64,000 bases of DNA from a virus. The notes beneath the pieces were generated by a model. The model was not told the origin of the DNA and did not search any database. It worked only from the letters and a program-made list of their open reading frames with translations. Of the stretch, positions 27,564 to 35,793 are shown piece after piece (the first letter of the stretch is position 1; each line of letters opens with the position of its first letter). The stretch lies in the IMG/VR virus record IMGVR_UViG_3300044568_004391, positions 1 to 64,000 of that record. One strand, written 5' to 3'. Position numbers and translations under genes: made by a program.

Positions 27564-28389
27564 AGAAAAAAAAATCAGGTTGACTGATTTGATCTCAATA
27601 ATCACAATTGTGGTGTTGGGATTTTTTCTTTTAAAAGGGTGTAACGAAGTTGAATATTATAAAGGTCTCAATGACCAAAACACAAAGGCATTAACCGATA
27701 CGGTTGAATACTACAAGGGTAGTTACACCAAGGCGATTTATATCGCAAACAACGAAAGGATGGCGGGAAAAATTGCGGAAAAAGATGAGGAGATACAGAT
27801 TCTTTTAGAAAAAATCAAAAAATTAAAAGCAAAACCTGGAACAGTTATTTACATAGAACCAAAATACAACAATAGTGTTGTTGTAAGTTCAAATCTACAA
27901 CAGGTGAATGATTCAACATATCAATTAACCTTTGCCGATACTAACTTGGTGAGGAGTATTAAAGGTAATGCAAGTATATTCCTTAAAAAACAAACAACTG
28001 AACAGATTGTTGGTAATGAATTAAACTTAACCAATAAATTTTCTCTTTATTTAGAGGAAGACAGTGGAGTTGTGGTAGAAGATAAATTGAATTTTGGATT
28101 GGGTATTTCACTTGTTGAATCGAAAGAAGGATATCAAGAAGTGGTTGTAACTCCACTCTCAAGAGTTGGTGATCAAATGGTGGAAATACCAAAAGATTTA
28201 TTGGATATTCCAATTATAAAAGGACTTAGGATCGAAAAACCACAAGAGGTTATTGAACCCGACTGGTTGGTTAGTTTTGGGTTTTCCGCGGCAGTCGGAA
28301 TAAATCCATTTAATCTCAGACCTGATTTTGTTATTGGACCATCTATTAGTATAGGGAAAAGAATTAATTTGAATTTCAATAAGAAATAA
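27556..28389 (+). CDS. Membrane-anchored protein, candidate unimolecular spanin
   Basis: 277 residues from the ATG at 27556, overlapping the previous stop (ATGAATGA); an upstream in-frame ATG at 27445 would overlap the previous gene heavily. One N-terminal span (LISIITIVVLGFFLLKGC) is followed by a helical region (KIAEKDEEIQILLEKIKKL), a beta-rich body, and a C-terminus of alternating hydrophobic residues (GPSISIGKRINLNF) like an outer-membrane strand. That layout could link inner and outer membranes. Spanin is inference from architecture and from its place after the amidase. Confidence 0.7.
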   Translation: MNEEKKIRLTDLISIITIVVLGFFLLKGCNEVEYYKGLNDQNTKALTDTVEYYKGSYTKAIYIANNERMAGKIAEKDEEIQILLEKIKKLKAKPGTVIYIEPKYNNSVVVSSNLQQVNDSTYQLTFADTNLVRSIKGNASIFLKKQTTEQIVGNELNLTNKFSLYLEEDSGVVVEDKLNFGLGISLVESKEGYQEVVVTPLSRVGDQMVEIPKDLLDIPIIKGLRIEKPQEVIEPDWLVSFGFSAAVGINPFNLRPDFVIGPSISIGKRINLNFNKK

Positions 28390-29570
28390 TGAAAGAGATA
28401 ATAAAAAAGGTCCTTAAAGAAGCTGTAGGTGTTCCTGAAGGAATATATGAAGCGGCTGTGATTTTATACGATGAATTTTTAAAAAATATAGACACTAAAA
28501 TTAAACTTGACGAGGATGGGGAGTTTGAGTTTAATATTCCATTATCAGATCCGATTCAAATATCTGATATGATAGTAAACTCAGCCAAAATAGTATTGGA
28601 GATTATTTCAAAAGATGAAGAAATAGAAACCACATTGATTGGTGCGGGTGTCAAAGCCTCCGATCCCAAAGCAATGAGAGGGGTGGGTAAAAAAATCAAA
28701 TTAGATTTAATTCCAATAGAAAATTCAATAAGAATACAAATTAGTTTTGTGGTTAGTGAAGATAAATTGAATGATTTGAATAAAGAATTGAAGAACTTTA
28801 TTATTGAACCACAAAATAAGAATGTGATTATCCAAGATTTTACTCACGAACTCAAACATTTATATGATGAAGTAAAAAATAGAACGAAAGATTTTGAAGA
28901 ACTTGTGGACTATCAAAGTAGTGTAAGGTTTATTAAGGATCCAAGTATTCCTGTATGTGTTCCGATGAGACAAATGTTTTTCTTACTTTATTATTTCGAC
29001 GTAAATGAGAATTCTGTCAGAGCATCTGAACTTTATTCCATAATGAAAACAAATAATATAACGAAAGAAAAATTTTATGACGAATTCCTTAAAACTTACT
29101 TTTATGAGAATTTATCTATGGCAAGGAACTTTTCCAAAAACTCTTTGGTTGAGGAATTGAAAAATGATTATATGGGGTGTGTGAGTGACATTTACGAAAT
29201 GACTGAAGGACCTGAAACAGAAGACGATTATCAAAAAATAGAATATGTGTTGAATAAATTACCGATGGTTCTTGGTCACGTATCTTCAAACATGTGGCAA
29301 AACATATTTCACGTTTATTCATCAGCACTTGATAAAAAAGGTCCTTTCGAAAAGATGATGATGAAAGTATTGGGTATGGAATCCGAGTTCGATAAACTCG
29401 GAGAAAAATATTTTCCAAGATATATACAAAAATTAAAGAATTTTGCAGAAAATCCTGATAAAATGTATGATCTTATCGAAAAAAAGCTTAAATTTGCGTC
29501 AAATAAAGTTGCAAAGAAAATCGTAAAGGTGTATTCACTCCTACCAAGTGAAAACGAAATAAAAAACTAA
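28389..29570 (+). CDS. HExxH protein, putative metalloprotease
   Basis: 393 residues. H153-E-L-K-H157 within IIQDFTHELKHLYDEV is a zincin-type zinc site preceded by hydrophobic residues, as in known metallopeptidases. The N-terminal ~140 residues are mixed alpha/beta and the C-terminal ~200 mainly helical. The start shares one base with the previous stop (TAATG). Possible targets are particle or host proteins; nothing in the sequence says which. A third zinc ligand is not identified. Confidence 0.72.
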   Translation: MKEIIKKVLKEAVGVPEGIYEAAVILYDEFLKNIDTKIKLDEDGEFEFNIPLSDPIQISDMIVNSAKIVLEIISKDEEIETTLIGAGVKASDPKAMRGVGKKIKLDLIPIENSIRIQISFVVSEDKLNDLNKELKNFIIEPQNKNVIIQDFTHELKHLYDEVKNRTKDFEELVDYQSSVRFIKDPSIPVCVPMRQMFFLLYYFDVNENSVRASELYSIMKTNNITKEKFYDEFLKTYFYENLSMARNFSKNSLVEELKNDYMGCVSDIYEMTEGPETEDDYQKIEYVLNKLPMVLGHVSSNMWQNIFHVYSSALDKKGPFEKMMMKVLGMESEFDKLGEKYFPRYIQKLKNFAENPDKMYDLIEKKLKFASNKVAKKIVKVYSLLPSENEIKN

Positions 29571-29582
29571 AACCAAAATACA

Positions 29583-29717
29583 ATGTCAAACTACATCAAT
29601 TATGAATGGTATGTAAAACAATTCAAGGACCAAAGATTCGAGAAGAAAAATTATGACATGTACAAGAAGTTCTTCGAAGAATTGAATACTCCAAAGAATG
29701 AAAAAGAACCCTCCTAA
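29583..29717 (+). CDS. Small protein of 44 residues
   Basis: A short gene starting MSNYINYEWYVKQFKDQRF and ending NEKEPS, rich in Lys, Tyr and Phe, preceded by an A-rich leader. Its stop codon lies in the left part of an intrinsic terminator, an arrangement seen elsewhere in the window (61507 gene). The coding call rests on composition and position; function unknown. Confidence 0.6.
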   Translation: MSNYINYEWYVKQFKDQRFEKKNYDMYKKFFEELNTPKNEKEPS

Positions 29718-29730
29718 GGAGGGTTTTTTA
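29708..29730 (+). terminator. Intrinsic terminator after lysis operon
   Basis: An ACCCTCC / GGAGGGT stem with a tight TAA loop is followed by six T. It closes the operon that began at 25414 and overlaps the stop codon of the 44-residue gene. Confidence 0.85.
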
Positions 29731-29739
29731 TTATCCGTA

Positions 29740-29746
29740 TATTTAT
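29740..29746 (+). promoter_or_regulatory. TATTTAT phage promoter motif
   Basis: TATTTAT, 19 bases before the ATG at 29766, directly after the terminator, as expected of a new transcription start. Confidence 0.5.
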
Positions 29747-29765
29747 CATTATAAATCAAATTATT

Positions 29766-30008
29766 ATGGCCTTAAGTAAGACAGAAAAAGATCAAATAGA
29801 GGTGATGATCCGAAAGGAAATCAAGGACTTTATGAATGCAAATACGGTCAAACAATTTGAAAATAAACTGATCGATGAGTTAAAAAAAGAAATCAAAAAC
29901 GGAAAATTGGATCGTGATATCAAGGGTATTGTCAGTGATGTTATGATTGATTTTTATCGTTTGATGTGGACAAAACGATCATTTTGGGAACCAGAATTAA
30001 GAAAATGA
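29766..30008 (+). CDS. Small helical protein, possibly virion-associated
   Basis: 80 residues: MALSKTEKDQIEVMIRKEI, then a charged amphipathic helix and the tail YRLMWTKRSFWEPELRK. No membrane segment. The stop overlaps the start of the next gene by ATGA. I have seen similar short proteins in large phages near structural genes but cannot name a family. Confidence 0.72.
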   Translation: MALSKTEKDQIEVMIRKEIKDFMNANTVKQFENKLIDELKKEIKNGKLDRDIKGIVSDVMIDFYRLMWTKRSFWEPELRK

Positions 30009-31084
30009 ATTTCAAACAACAATTCAGTAGTGCATTGACAAAAGCCATCGGAAAAGAAGGTGTTGGTAGAAAAGAGCCATGGGATTTATCAGACCAAAGT
30101 AAAACATTGTCTAAATTGAAAAGGATGATTAAGAACGGAGAAGAAGACGAAATGGAGGTTGAAGGTGAAATGGACGAAGCAACAGGGTCAGGAAGTGCGG
30201 GAGGATATTCGGCACCACTTTTTGGTACGGTCAAAAAAGAGAATGTTACAGAAATGACTACAACAAGTAGTTCGGGTGCTTACATATACTCAAACCCAAT
30301 AAGTAAAAACAAAAAAAAGTCGGAAAATAAGATAGAAACGAACGAAGCGACAACCGCTGCTGAAGTAGGTAGATACGGTGGACCGGCATTCTTAGCAAAA
30401 AACAAAAAGAATTGGAGAGGGAAAGCAAAACCTGCATTCCCCGATGGTAAGTTTGTTCAAGTCAAAGAAGAGTGTAAAACATTTCCATATTGTATTGAAG
30501 GTGGTTTGGAACATATCAATATGACTGAAAGTAAAAAATTGATAGAAGAGAAAAAAGGTGGATTATCAAAAGGAATGACATTAAAAGACATTGCAAAAAA
30601 ACATAATACAGAGTATAACGAAAATTATTACAAAAAACTCCAACAAGAATTTAAAAAGGGTACCAGAGTTGAAAAAGAACATACTGATGATCCAAAATTG
30701 GCACAAAGAATAGCAATGGATCATTTGGTTGAAGACCCCGAATACTACACCAAATTGAAAAAAATTGAGGAGGGAGATGGTAAAAAAGTTGAAGCTAAAG
30801 AAGCGACGACATCCGCATCATCAGGTGCCTATAGTGGTCCAGCATTTTTAGCAAAAAACAAAAAGAATTGGAGGGGAGGTGCAAAACCCATATATTCAGG
30901 TGGTCAGTTTGTTCAAGTTAAGAAAAGATGTAAAACATTTCCATATTGTAATCAAGGTGATATAAACGCACTTAAGTTAACTGAAAATAGATTGTTGGCC
31001 GAGGCGGTTGAAAATGTAAGTAAGAAAACAGGATTGAGTCAGGAAATGATTTTGAATATGATCCTGAAAGAAATTGGAAAATAA
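30005..31084 (+). CDS. DUF5661-type domain flanked by duplicated cysteine motifs
   Basis: 359 residues from the ATG at 30005; an upstream in-frame TTG is less likely. Two copies of a ~45-residue unit share GPAFLAKNKKNWRG, a short linker, F-V-Q-V-K and CKTFPYC (near residues 120-165 and 278-325). Between them is a domain with KGTRVEKEHTDDPKLAQRIA, DHLVEDPEYYTKL, which resembles DUF5661. The N-terminus is Gly/Ser/Lys-rich. It could be a scaffold or particle protein; this is unproven. The duplication is directly visible. Confidence 0.78.
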   Translation: MNFKQQFSSALTKAIGKEGVGRKEPWDLSDQSKTLSKLKRMIKNGEEDEMEVEGEMDEATGSGSAGGYSAPLFGTVKKENVTEMTTTSSSGAYIYSNPISKNKKKSENKIETNEATTAAEVGRYGGPAFLAKNKKNWRGKAKPAFPDGKFVQVKEECKTFPYCIEGGLEHINMTESKKLIEEKKGGLSKGMTLKDIAKKHNTEYNENYYKKLQQEFKKGTRVEKEHTDDPKLAQRIAMDHLVEDPEYYTKLKKIEEGDGKKVEAKEATTSASSGAYSGPAFLAKNKKNWRGGAKPIYSGGQFVQVKKRCKTFPYCNQGDINALKLTENRLLAEAVENVSKKTGLSQEMILNMILKEIGK

Positions 31085-32890
31085 ATGCCAACGGCTAGAC
31101 CATTTGCATATAACACAGGGTCACCTATACCCGGTACATTACAAATTGGTGATTTAGCAATTGGTGTTGACCCATTAGATTATTCAACAAACCCTGGTGG
31201 TGTTCAATGGTGGAATGGACCAGATGAAGACCTTGGATATGTAATTGCTCATCCGACGCCGGCAGGGAATCAACCAAACCCTCTTGGAATTCCAGCCTAC
31301 TTGGGATTTTGGAGATCTGAGTTTTTAACTGAAGCATCTTTTATTGGACTTGCTGAATATGTTTCCAACCAACACGGAGATCCACAAACATTTTTAACAG
31401 GATCAAGTGCTAAAACTTGGTTAAACAATAATGGTTATTGGACTTCATATGACGAGATTCAACCAATTGTTTATTTGGATTCGGGTAATAACTTATCATA
31501 TTCAGGATCTGGTAGTATATGGTACGATTTGGAGGGTGTTAGTAATAACGCAACATTAATAAATACACCAACATATTCATCAAGTTATCAAGGAATTTTA
31601 AGTTTTGATGATACATCATCTGAGTATGCAACAATACCTGACATTGGAGATTTAAATCAATGGACTGTTGAAGTTTGGTTTAGGATTTCTAAATCTTTGA
31701 CGGGTAAAGTATCCTCACTTGTCACCAATCAGTATAATTTATCAACTAAACTAAATTTCAGTGTTGGTACAAACAACGCACCAAGTAGTTATAATCTCGT
31801 TGTTGGTTTTTTTGATGGAGCATGGAGAAACACAACAGGGTTTGTTCCGAGTTTGAATACTTGGTATCAGGTTGTTGGAACTTATGATGGATCGGTATTA
31901 AGACAATATGTAAATGGAACTGCCTCGGGAGGTACATTAAACTACGCCGGAACACCACAGAGTGGTGGAGAGGTAAGATTGATGAGGAGGTGGGACTCAA
32001 CGGTTTCTTCGGGTAACTTAATTGCTGGTGATTTAGCGATTGTAAAAATTTATGATCAAGCTCTTAGTGACTCAGATATATTAGACAGTTATAATAGCAC
32101 ATACACAAGATTTGTAGATCTAACACCTACTCCTACTCCTACTGTAACACCTACTATAACACCGACCATAACTCCAACCCCAACACCTTCACCTTCACCT
32201 GCTGGAGGTATTGTAACAAGTAACTTATTTATGAAGTTAGATGCTACTAACTATACAAGTGGAACGTGGAATGATGAGACAGCCAACGGAAATAACGCAA
32301 CAATTAATGGTGCGACTTGGTTATCAGATGATGGTGGTATATTTGATTTGGATGGTCTAAATGATAACATAAGTATTCCACACAACTCATCCCTGTCACT
32401 ATCCACAACACAACAGAGGACAATTCAGGTGTGGGTCAAATTTGATACATTACCTGCACTTAACACACAAGGACAACCTGTTTTTGGTAAATTATCAAGT
32501 TCATTTGGTTTTGATGGGTATTGGGGTGGATTATTTTCTAACACAGGAACAATTAGAGTTGTGACTAATGGTACTGCGATTCAGAGAGTTACAACATCAA
32601 CCCTTACAATTACAACAGGAACTTGGTATCTTTATACTTTTATATCTCAGATAACTTCAACTTCAAATACAACTAAAGTATATATCAATACTACAGAATA
32701 TGGATCTACGGCACATGGATCAGATACATATACAGAAACAAACCCCTTATATCTTGGATATATAGGTGATGGTGTTTCATCACCATATTTAAATGGTAAA
32801 ATCGGGGCTTGTTATTTTTATACTTCAGGATTATCTTTATCTGATATTACAACAAATTATAACGCAACTAAATCAAAGTATGGTTTATAA
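31085..32890 (+). CDS. Fibre protein with two LamG-like domains and Thr/Pro linker
   Basis: 601 residues. The N-terminal ~70 residues (LAIGVDPLDYS, WWNG, LGYVIAH) match the start of the LamG protein at 20380. A first LamG domain spans about 170-345 (GILSFDDTSSEYATIPD, WTVEVWFRIS, WYQVVGTYDGS, AIVKIYDQALSDSDI). A Thr/Pro linker (~350-378) leads to a second LamG domain (~383-601: IFDLDGLNDNISI, QVWVKFDTL, ITTGTWYLYTFI, GACYFYTSGLSLSDI). Probably a glycan-binding fibre. Confidence 0.82.
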   Translation: MPTARPFAYNTGSPIPGTLQIGDLAIGVDPLDYSTNPGGVQWWNGPDEDLGYVIAHPTPAGNQPNPLGIPAYLGFWRSEFLTEASFIGLAEYVSNQHGDPQTFLTGSSAKTWLNNNGYWTSYDEIQPIVYLDSGNNLSYSGSGSIWYDLEGVSNNATLINTPTYSSSYQGILSFDDTSSEYATIPDIGDLNQWTVEVWFRISKSLTGKVSSLVTNQYNLSTKLNFSVGTNNAPSSYNLVVGFFDGAWRNTTGFVPSLNTWYQVVGTYDGSVLRQYVNGTASGGTLNYAGTPQSGGEVRLMRRWDSTVSSGNLIAGDLAIVKIYDQALSDSDILDSYNSTYTRFVDLTPTPTPTVTPTITPTITPTPTPSPSPAGGIVTSNLFMKLDATNYTSGTWNDETANGNNATINGATWLSDDGGIFDLDGLNDNISIPHNSSLSLSTTQQRTIQVWVKFDTLPALNTQGQPVFGKLSSSFGFDGYWGGLFSNTGTIRVVTNGTAIQRVTTSTLTITTGTWYLYTFISQITSTSNTTKVYINTTEYGSTAHGSDTYTETNPLYLGYIGDGVSSPYLNGKIGACYFYTSGLSLSDITTNYNATKSKYGL

Positions 32891-32912
32891 TTGAATTAAC
32901 CAACTTTGAATA

Positions 32913-32919
32913 TATTTAT
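32913..32919 (+). promoter_or_regulatory. TATTTAT phage promoter motif
   Basis: TATTTAT, 14 bases before the ATG at 32934, in a 43-base gap after the LamG gene. Confidence 0.5.
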
Positions 32920-32933
32920 TAATAAAAATCATA

Positions 32934-34130
32934 ATGAAAAATACAGAATTTGATAACCTCGTTGAAAGACTTCTCAATGAAGCTTTGGACGAAAAAATTG
33001 ATGAGATAAAGTCCAAATTGGAAGTTACGGAGAAAAAAGATGAAAAGTGGATTCAACGTATTGATATGAAGAGAGGATTCTTGAAGAAATACTGTGGTGG
33101 TGAAGTGACTTGTGACTGTGTTGAAAAGGCATTAAAAGAAGGTGGTAAACCAGCAAAACGAGCTAATCTTTACTTGAATATGAACTCTGATAAATGCAAG
33201 AGTTTGCAAAAAGAAAACGAAGCGGATAGATTGTTAACTAAATTGGTTGAAGTAATCAAAGAAGAATTAGGTGAGGAAGAGATGACTGAAGGAAATGCAT
33301 TTTCTGAAGCAAGATGTAAAGCAGGTTGTAAAGGAGGAAACGGAGCTAAGATAGAAGGATTTGATGGAAAAGTAGTTAAAGATTGGTCAGACGATGATAA
33401 AGAATCTTGTGGATGTAAAGATTTGAAGGAATCAAGAAAAAAGAAAATGAAGTTGACTGAAAATGAGTTGATTGATTTAATTGAAAGAATTGTTAAAGAA
33501 GAAAAGGCAAAAGGATTACAGGTTTACAACAAAGTTCACAATGAGGACGGAAAAGAAAATAAACAAGCACTTGATGCGGTTGCTAAAAAAATGAAGGACT
33601 ACACCAAAGATGGATCAAACGGTAAATTTGATATGGATCCCGTAATGTTCCCAAAAGGTAATTTGGAATTGAAAAAAGAGAAAGTTAAGAAGTATACACC
33701 ATCAGAGGCAGTTGAAGAGTATATTGAAGCGTTTGCGTATCCAGGACAAACAAACTTGAGATTTGATGAGATCAAACCTGATGATGAGTTAATTAAAAAA
33801 TATTTGGAGGGTGACTCAACAACAGGAAACGCACAGGTTGACAAAGATGGAAAACCACTTGGTAATGTTACACCTGATGAGGTAGGAAAGAGATTTAAGA
33901 AGAACTATGATGAAAATCTTTATGGTATTGAGCAAGCTGAAGGATCATACAAGAGAGTAACACAACCAGTGGATCTTGCAGGTGATAACACAAAAGATGG
34001 TAAATTACAAAAGAAATCAGACAAAGTTTTGACAAAATTAGAATCGGTTGAAGATAAGAAGGAGAAAAAATTGAACGAGGAACTTGAAAAGATTAAATCA
34101 ATCACAGGTTATAATCAGAAAACACAATAA
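32934..34130 (+). CDS. Cysteine/lysine-rich protein, possibly capsid-associated
   Basis: 398 residues, strongly charged. Cysteine clusters lie near residues 43-53 (CGGEVTCDC) and 124-163 (CKAGCKGG, CGCKD), giving possible metal sites. KLTENELIDLIERIVKEE (around 174) is a helix motif I associate with assembly-related proteins of large phages. The C-terminal half is helical and charged, ending EELEKIKSITGYNQKTQ. No enzyme motif. The transcript ends at the terminator 20 bases downstream. Confidence 0.72.
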   Translation: MKNTEFDNLVERLLNEALDEKIDEIKSKLEVTEKKDEKWIQRIDMKRGFLKKYCGGEVTCDCVEKALKEGGKPAKRANLYLNMNSDKCKSLQKENEADRLLTKLVEVIKEELGEEEMTEGNAFSEARCKAGCKGGNGAKIEGFDGKVVKDWSDDDKESCGCKDLKESRKKKMKLTENELIDLIERIVKEEKAKGLQVYNKVHNEDGKENKQALDAVAKKMKDYTKDGSNGKFDMDPVMFPKGNLELKKEKVKKYTPSEAVEEYIEAFAYPGQTNLRFDEIKPDDELIKKYLEGDSTTGNAQVDKDGKPLGNVTPDEVGKRFKKNYDENLYGIEQAEGSYKRVTQPVDLAGDNTKDGKLQKKSDKVLTKLESVEDKKEKKLNEELEKIKSITGYNQKTQ

Positions 34131-34150
34131 GTTCAAATATAAATCTAAAT

Positions 34151-34182
34151 AAATATTCCCGACTTGATCGGGAATATTTTTT
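34151..34182 (+). terminator. Intrinsic terminator
   Basis: A 12-bp perfect stem (AAATATTCCCGA with TCGGGAATATTT), a 5-base loop CTTGA, then a T run. It ends the transcript of the 32934 gene. Confidence 0.9.
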
Positions 34183-34217
34183 ATGTATAATTTTTAATTG
34201 TTTATTAAAATTATATT

Positions 34218-34703
34218 ATGAGAGAAAAAGCAAGCATCGTGAACACATACGACGAGAGGGAACTTGAAATTTGGTACAAGGCAAATAATATAATTGACGA
34301 GTATTGTGAATTATTTGAAGATTTTATTATTGGACTCTATTTTATAATTGATAAGACGTATTTGGGTCCTGACTCAGAGGGTGGTGTTGAAACAAATATA
34401 GTCTTGAATGATCAGGATATCCGTAATCACTTCGATTGGTGTTGGAGAAAAAACATAGATAATTTCAGAAAAGAAAATATTTTCTTTGAAGAAGAAGGTG
34501 ATCACAAAACATACTTTAATCAGTTTTTCAATGAGACATACTATTACCAAAGTATGGTGGAAATCAAAGAAAGTATCCCTGTTTTTTTCTCTGAACTCTT
34601 TGAATATAAAACAGTAGATACTCAAATTAATTTACAAATGATTGTTGAGATCTACAAAAATCTATATAAGTCTTTACAAAAAACAAATAAACCTAATTTT
34701 TAA
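34218..34703 (+). CDS. Hypothetical protein
   Basis: 161 residues, aromatic- and acid-rich (IGLYFIIDKTYLGP, FDWCWRKNIDNF, FFNETYYYQSMVEI), predicted helical, no membrane segment. It is the first gene after the terminator; the leader is very AT-rich without an exact TATTTAT. Function not recognised. Confidence 0.75.
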   Translation: MREKASIVNTYDERELEIWYKANNIIDEYCELFEDFIIGLYFIIDKTYLGPDSEGGVETNIVLNDQDIRNHFDWCWRKNIDNFRKENIFFEEEGDHKTYFNQFFNETYYYQSMVEIKESIPVFFSELFEYKTVDTQINLQMIVEIYKNLYKSLQKTNKPNF

Positions 34704-34731
34704 GTAAAATAAACCAAAACATTTTTAAAAA

Positions 34732-34914
34732 ATGGAAACATTAGAACAAATCAAGACCTTGGTTGAGAGCTTGAACAACGACGCAACAAAATTCTTTACC
34801 AGCGGAAACAAAAGTGCAGGTACAAGAGCTCGTAAAACTTCACAGGAGATCAAGGCTCTTCTTCAAACTTTGAGAGGTGAAATCTTGGAGGAAAGAAAAA
34901 AGGACAATGAGTAA
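34732..34914 (+). CDS. Histone H1-like DNA-binding protein, Bacteroidota type
   Basis: 60 residues. The core GNKSAGTRARKTSQEIKALL closely follows the conserved segment of the histone H1-like (Hc1-type) proteins of Bacteroidota (GNKAAGxRARKxxxEIxxLL). An acidic N-terminal helix precedes it and a charged tail follows. Such proteins coat or organise DNA. In a phage it could bind packaged or host DNA. The family match is from remembered pattern; the role is inference. It overlaps the next gene by 8 bases. Confidence 0.8.
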   Translation: METLEQIKTLVESLNNDATKFFTSGNKSAGTRARKTSQEIKALLQTLRGEILEERKKDNE

Positions 34915-35089
34915 TATTCAGTTTTTTTTTGATATGATTTTTTATTTTAGTTTGTTGTCAATCTTCAAACTTATATTTGAATTCGTATCGGCTTTGTTTG
35001 ATAGTCCACCCAAAAGGTTGAGACTATCAAACAATTCTCTTATATTTTATGGAGTAACCTTAAGTTACATTTTATCTTATTTAATATGA
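34907..35089 (+). CDS. Small membrane protein
   Basis: 60 residues from the ATG at 34907, with two hydrophobic segments (FFFDMIFYFSLLSIFKLIFEF and SLIFYGVTLSYILSYLI) joined by a basic loop PPKRLRL. It overlaps the H1-like gene by 8 bases and the next gene by 4 (ATGA). Function unknown. Confidence 0.68.
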   Translation: MSNIQFFFDMIFYFSLLSIFKLIFEFVSALFDSPPKRLRLSNNSLIFYGVTLSYILSYLI

Positions 35090-35472
35090 ACTACTTTTTT
35101 TTAGAAAACATTACATATTTTAATAAACTCACAAAGTTGGGAAATTATCTTTGTTTTGAATTTAATTTCCCAACTTCTTGGGAGGTAGACGGAGAACTTG
35201 TCTCTGCATTTAAACACGAATTGAAGAAGGGGGAGAAATTCTACTCACTTTCCCTTTGGACTGAGTTTTCTGATACGCAAGTTTTTTCTATGGAAGAAAC
35301 CGTATCAAAAATTATTAGATACAACAGAGAGTTAGAGGAGAAGGAAAGACTATTCAAGGAAAAGGTCAAAGAACTTCGTAGTATATTTTTGGAAGGAGAC
35401 TTGGATAGTTTGAAGAAGATCAAATTTGAAACAGAGGAATCCATAATAGAATCCGATGAGACGACAAAATGA
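35086..35472 (+). CDS. Hypothetical protein
   Basis: 128 residues. The N-terminal half looks beta-rich (LGNYLCFEFNFPTSWEVDG, FYSLSLWTEF) and the C-terminal half is a charged helix (RELEEKERLFKEKVKELR). No recognised family. Coupled to both neighbours by overlapping codons. Confidence 0.74.
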   Translation: MNYFFLENITYFNKLTKLGNYLCFEFNFPTSWEVDGELVSAFKHELKKGEKFYSLSLWTEFSDTQVFSMEETVSKIIRYNRELEEKERLFKEKVKELRSIFLEGDLDSLKKIKFETEESIIESDETTK

Positions 35473-35599
35473 TCTTGAAAGAGAAAGGAAGGATTTTATT
35501 GATTACATAAAGAAGATTGATAAGTCCGAAATTAAAAATACCACTATTGAACAAAATTTCACGTTATGGCAGAGGATAAAGAAGGTTATGGGATTTTGA
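35456..35599 (+). CDS. Small helical protein of 47 residues
   Basis: ATG at 35456 lies inside the end of the previous gene in another frame. The product reads MRRQNDLERERKDFIDYIKK, then a short segment and LWQRIKKVMGF. The C-terminal LWQRIKKxxGF ending recurs in small phage proteins I have seen. It overlaps the next gene as well. Coding call moderately supported; function unknown. Confidence 0.6.
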   Translation: MRRQNDLERERKDFIDYIKKIDKSEIKNTTIEQNFTLWQRIKKVMGF

Positions 35600-35793
35600 T
35601 TCAGAATTTGGCTGAGGCTTCCGAAAAAATAGTGGAATCCTTTGATAGTGTCGGAAAGATTGAAATCATAGTAAAACTACCGGCAGAAGAGTTGGATAAA
35701 ATCAAAAAATACTTTGGTGAAATTTACCGGATCAATGATAAATATGAATTTGATTTCGGTGATACTAGTTATATTTTTGTCTTGGATAATTGA
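35566..35793 (+). CDS. Hypothetical protein
   Basis: 75 residues: a helix (LAEASEKIVESFDSV), a strand IEIIVKLPAEELDKI, and an acidic C-terminus YEFDFGDTSYIFVLDN. No motif. It runs 29 bases into the 3' end of a convergent gene on the minus strand, and there is no terminator between them. Confidence 0.72.
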   Translation: MAEDKEGYGILIQNLAEASEKIVESFDSVGKIEIIVKLPAEELDKIKKYFGEIYRINDKYEFDFGDTSYIFVLDN

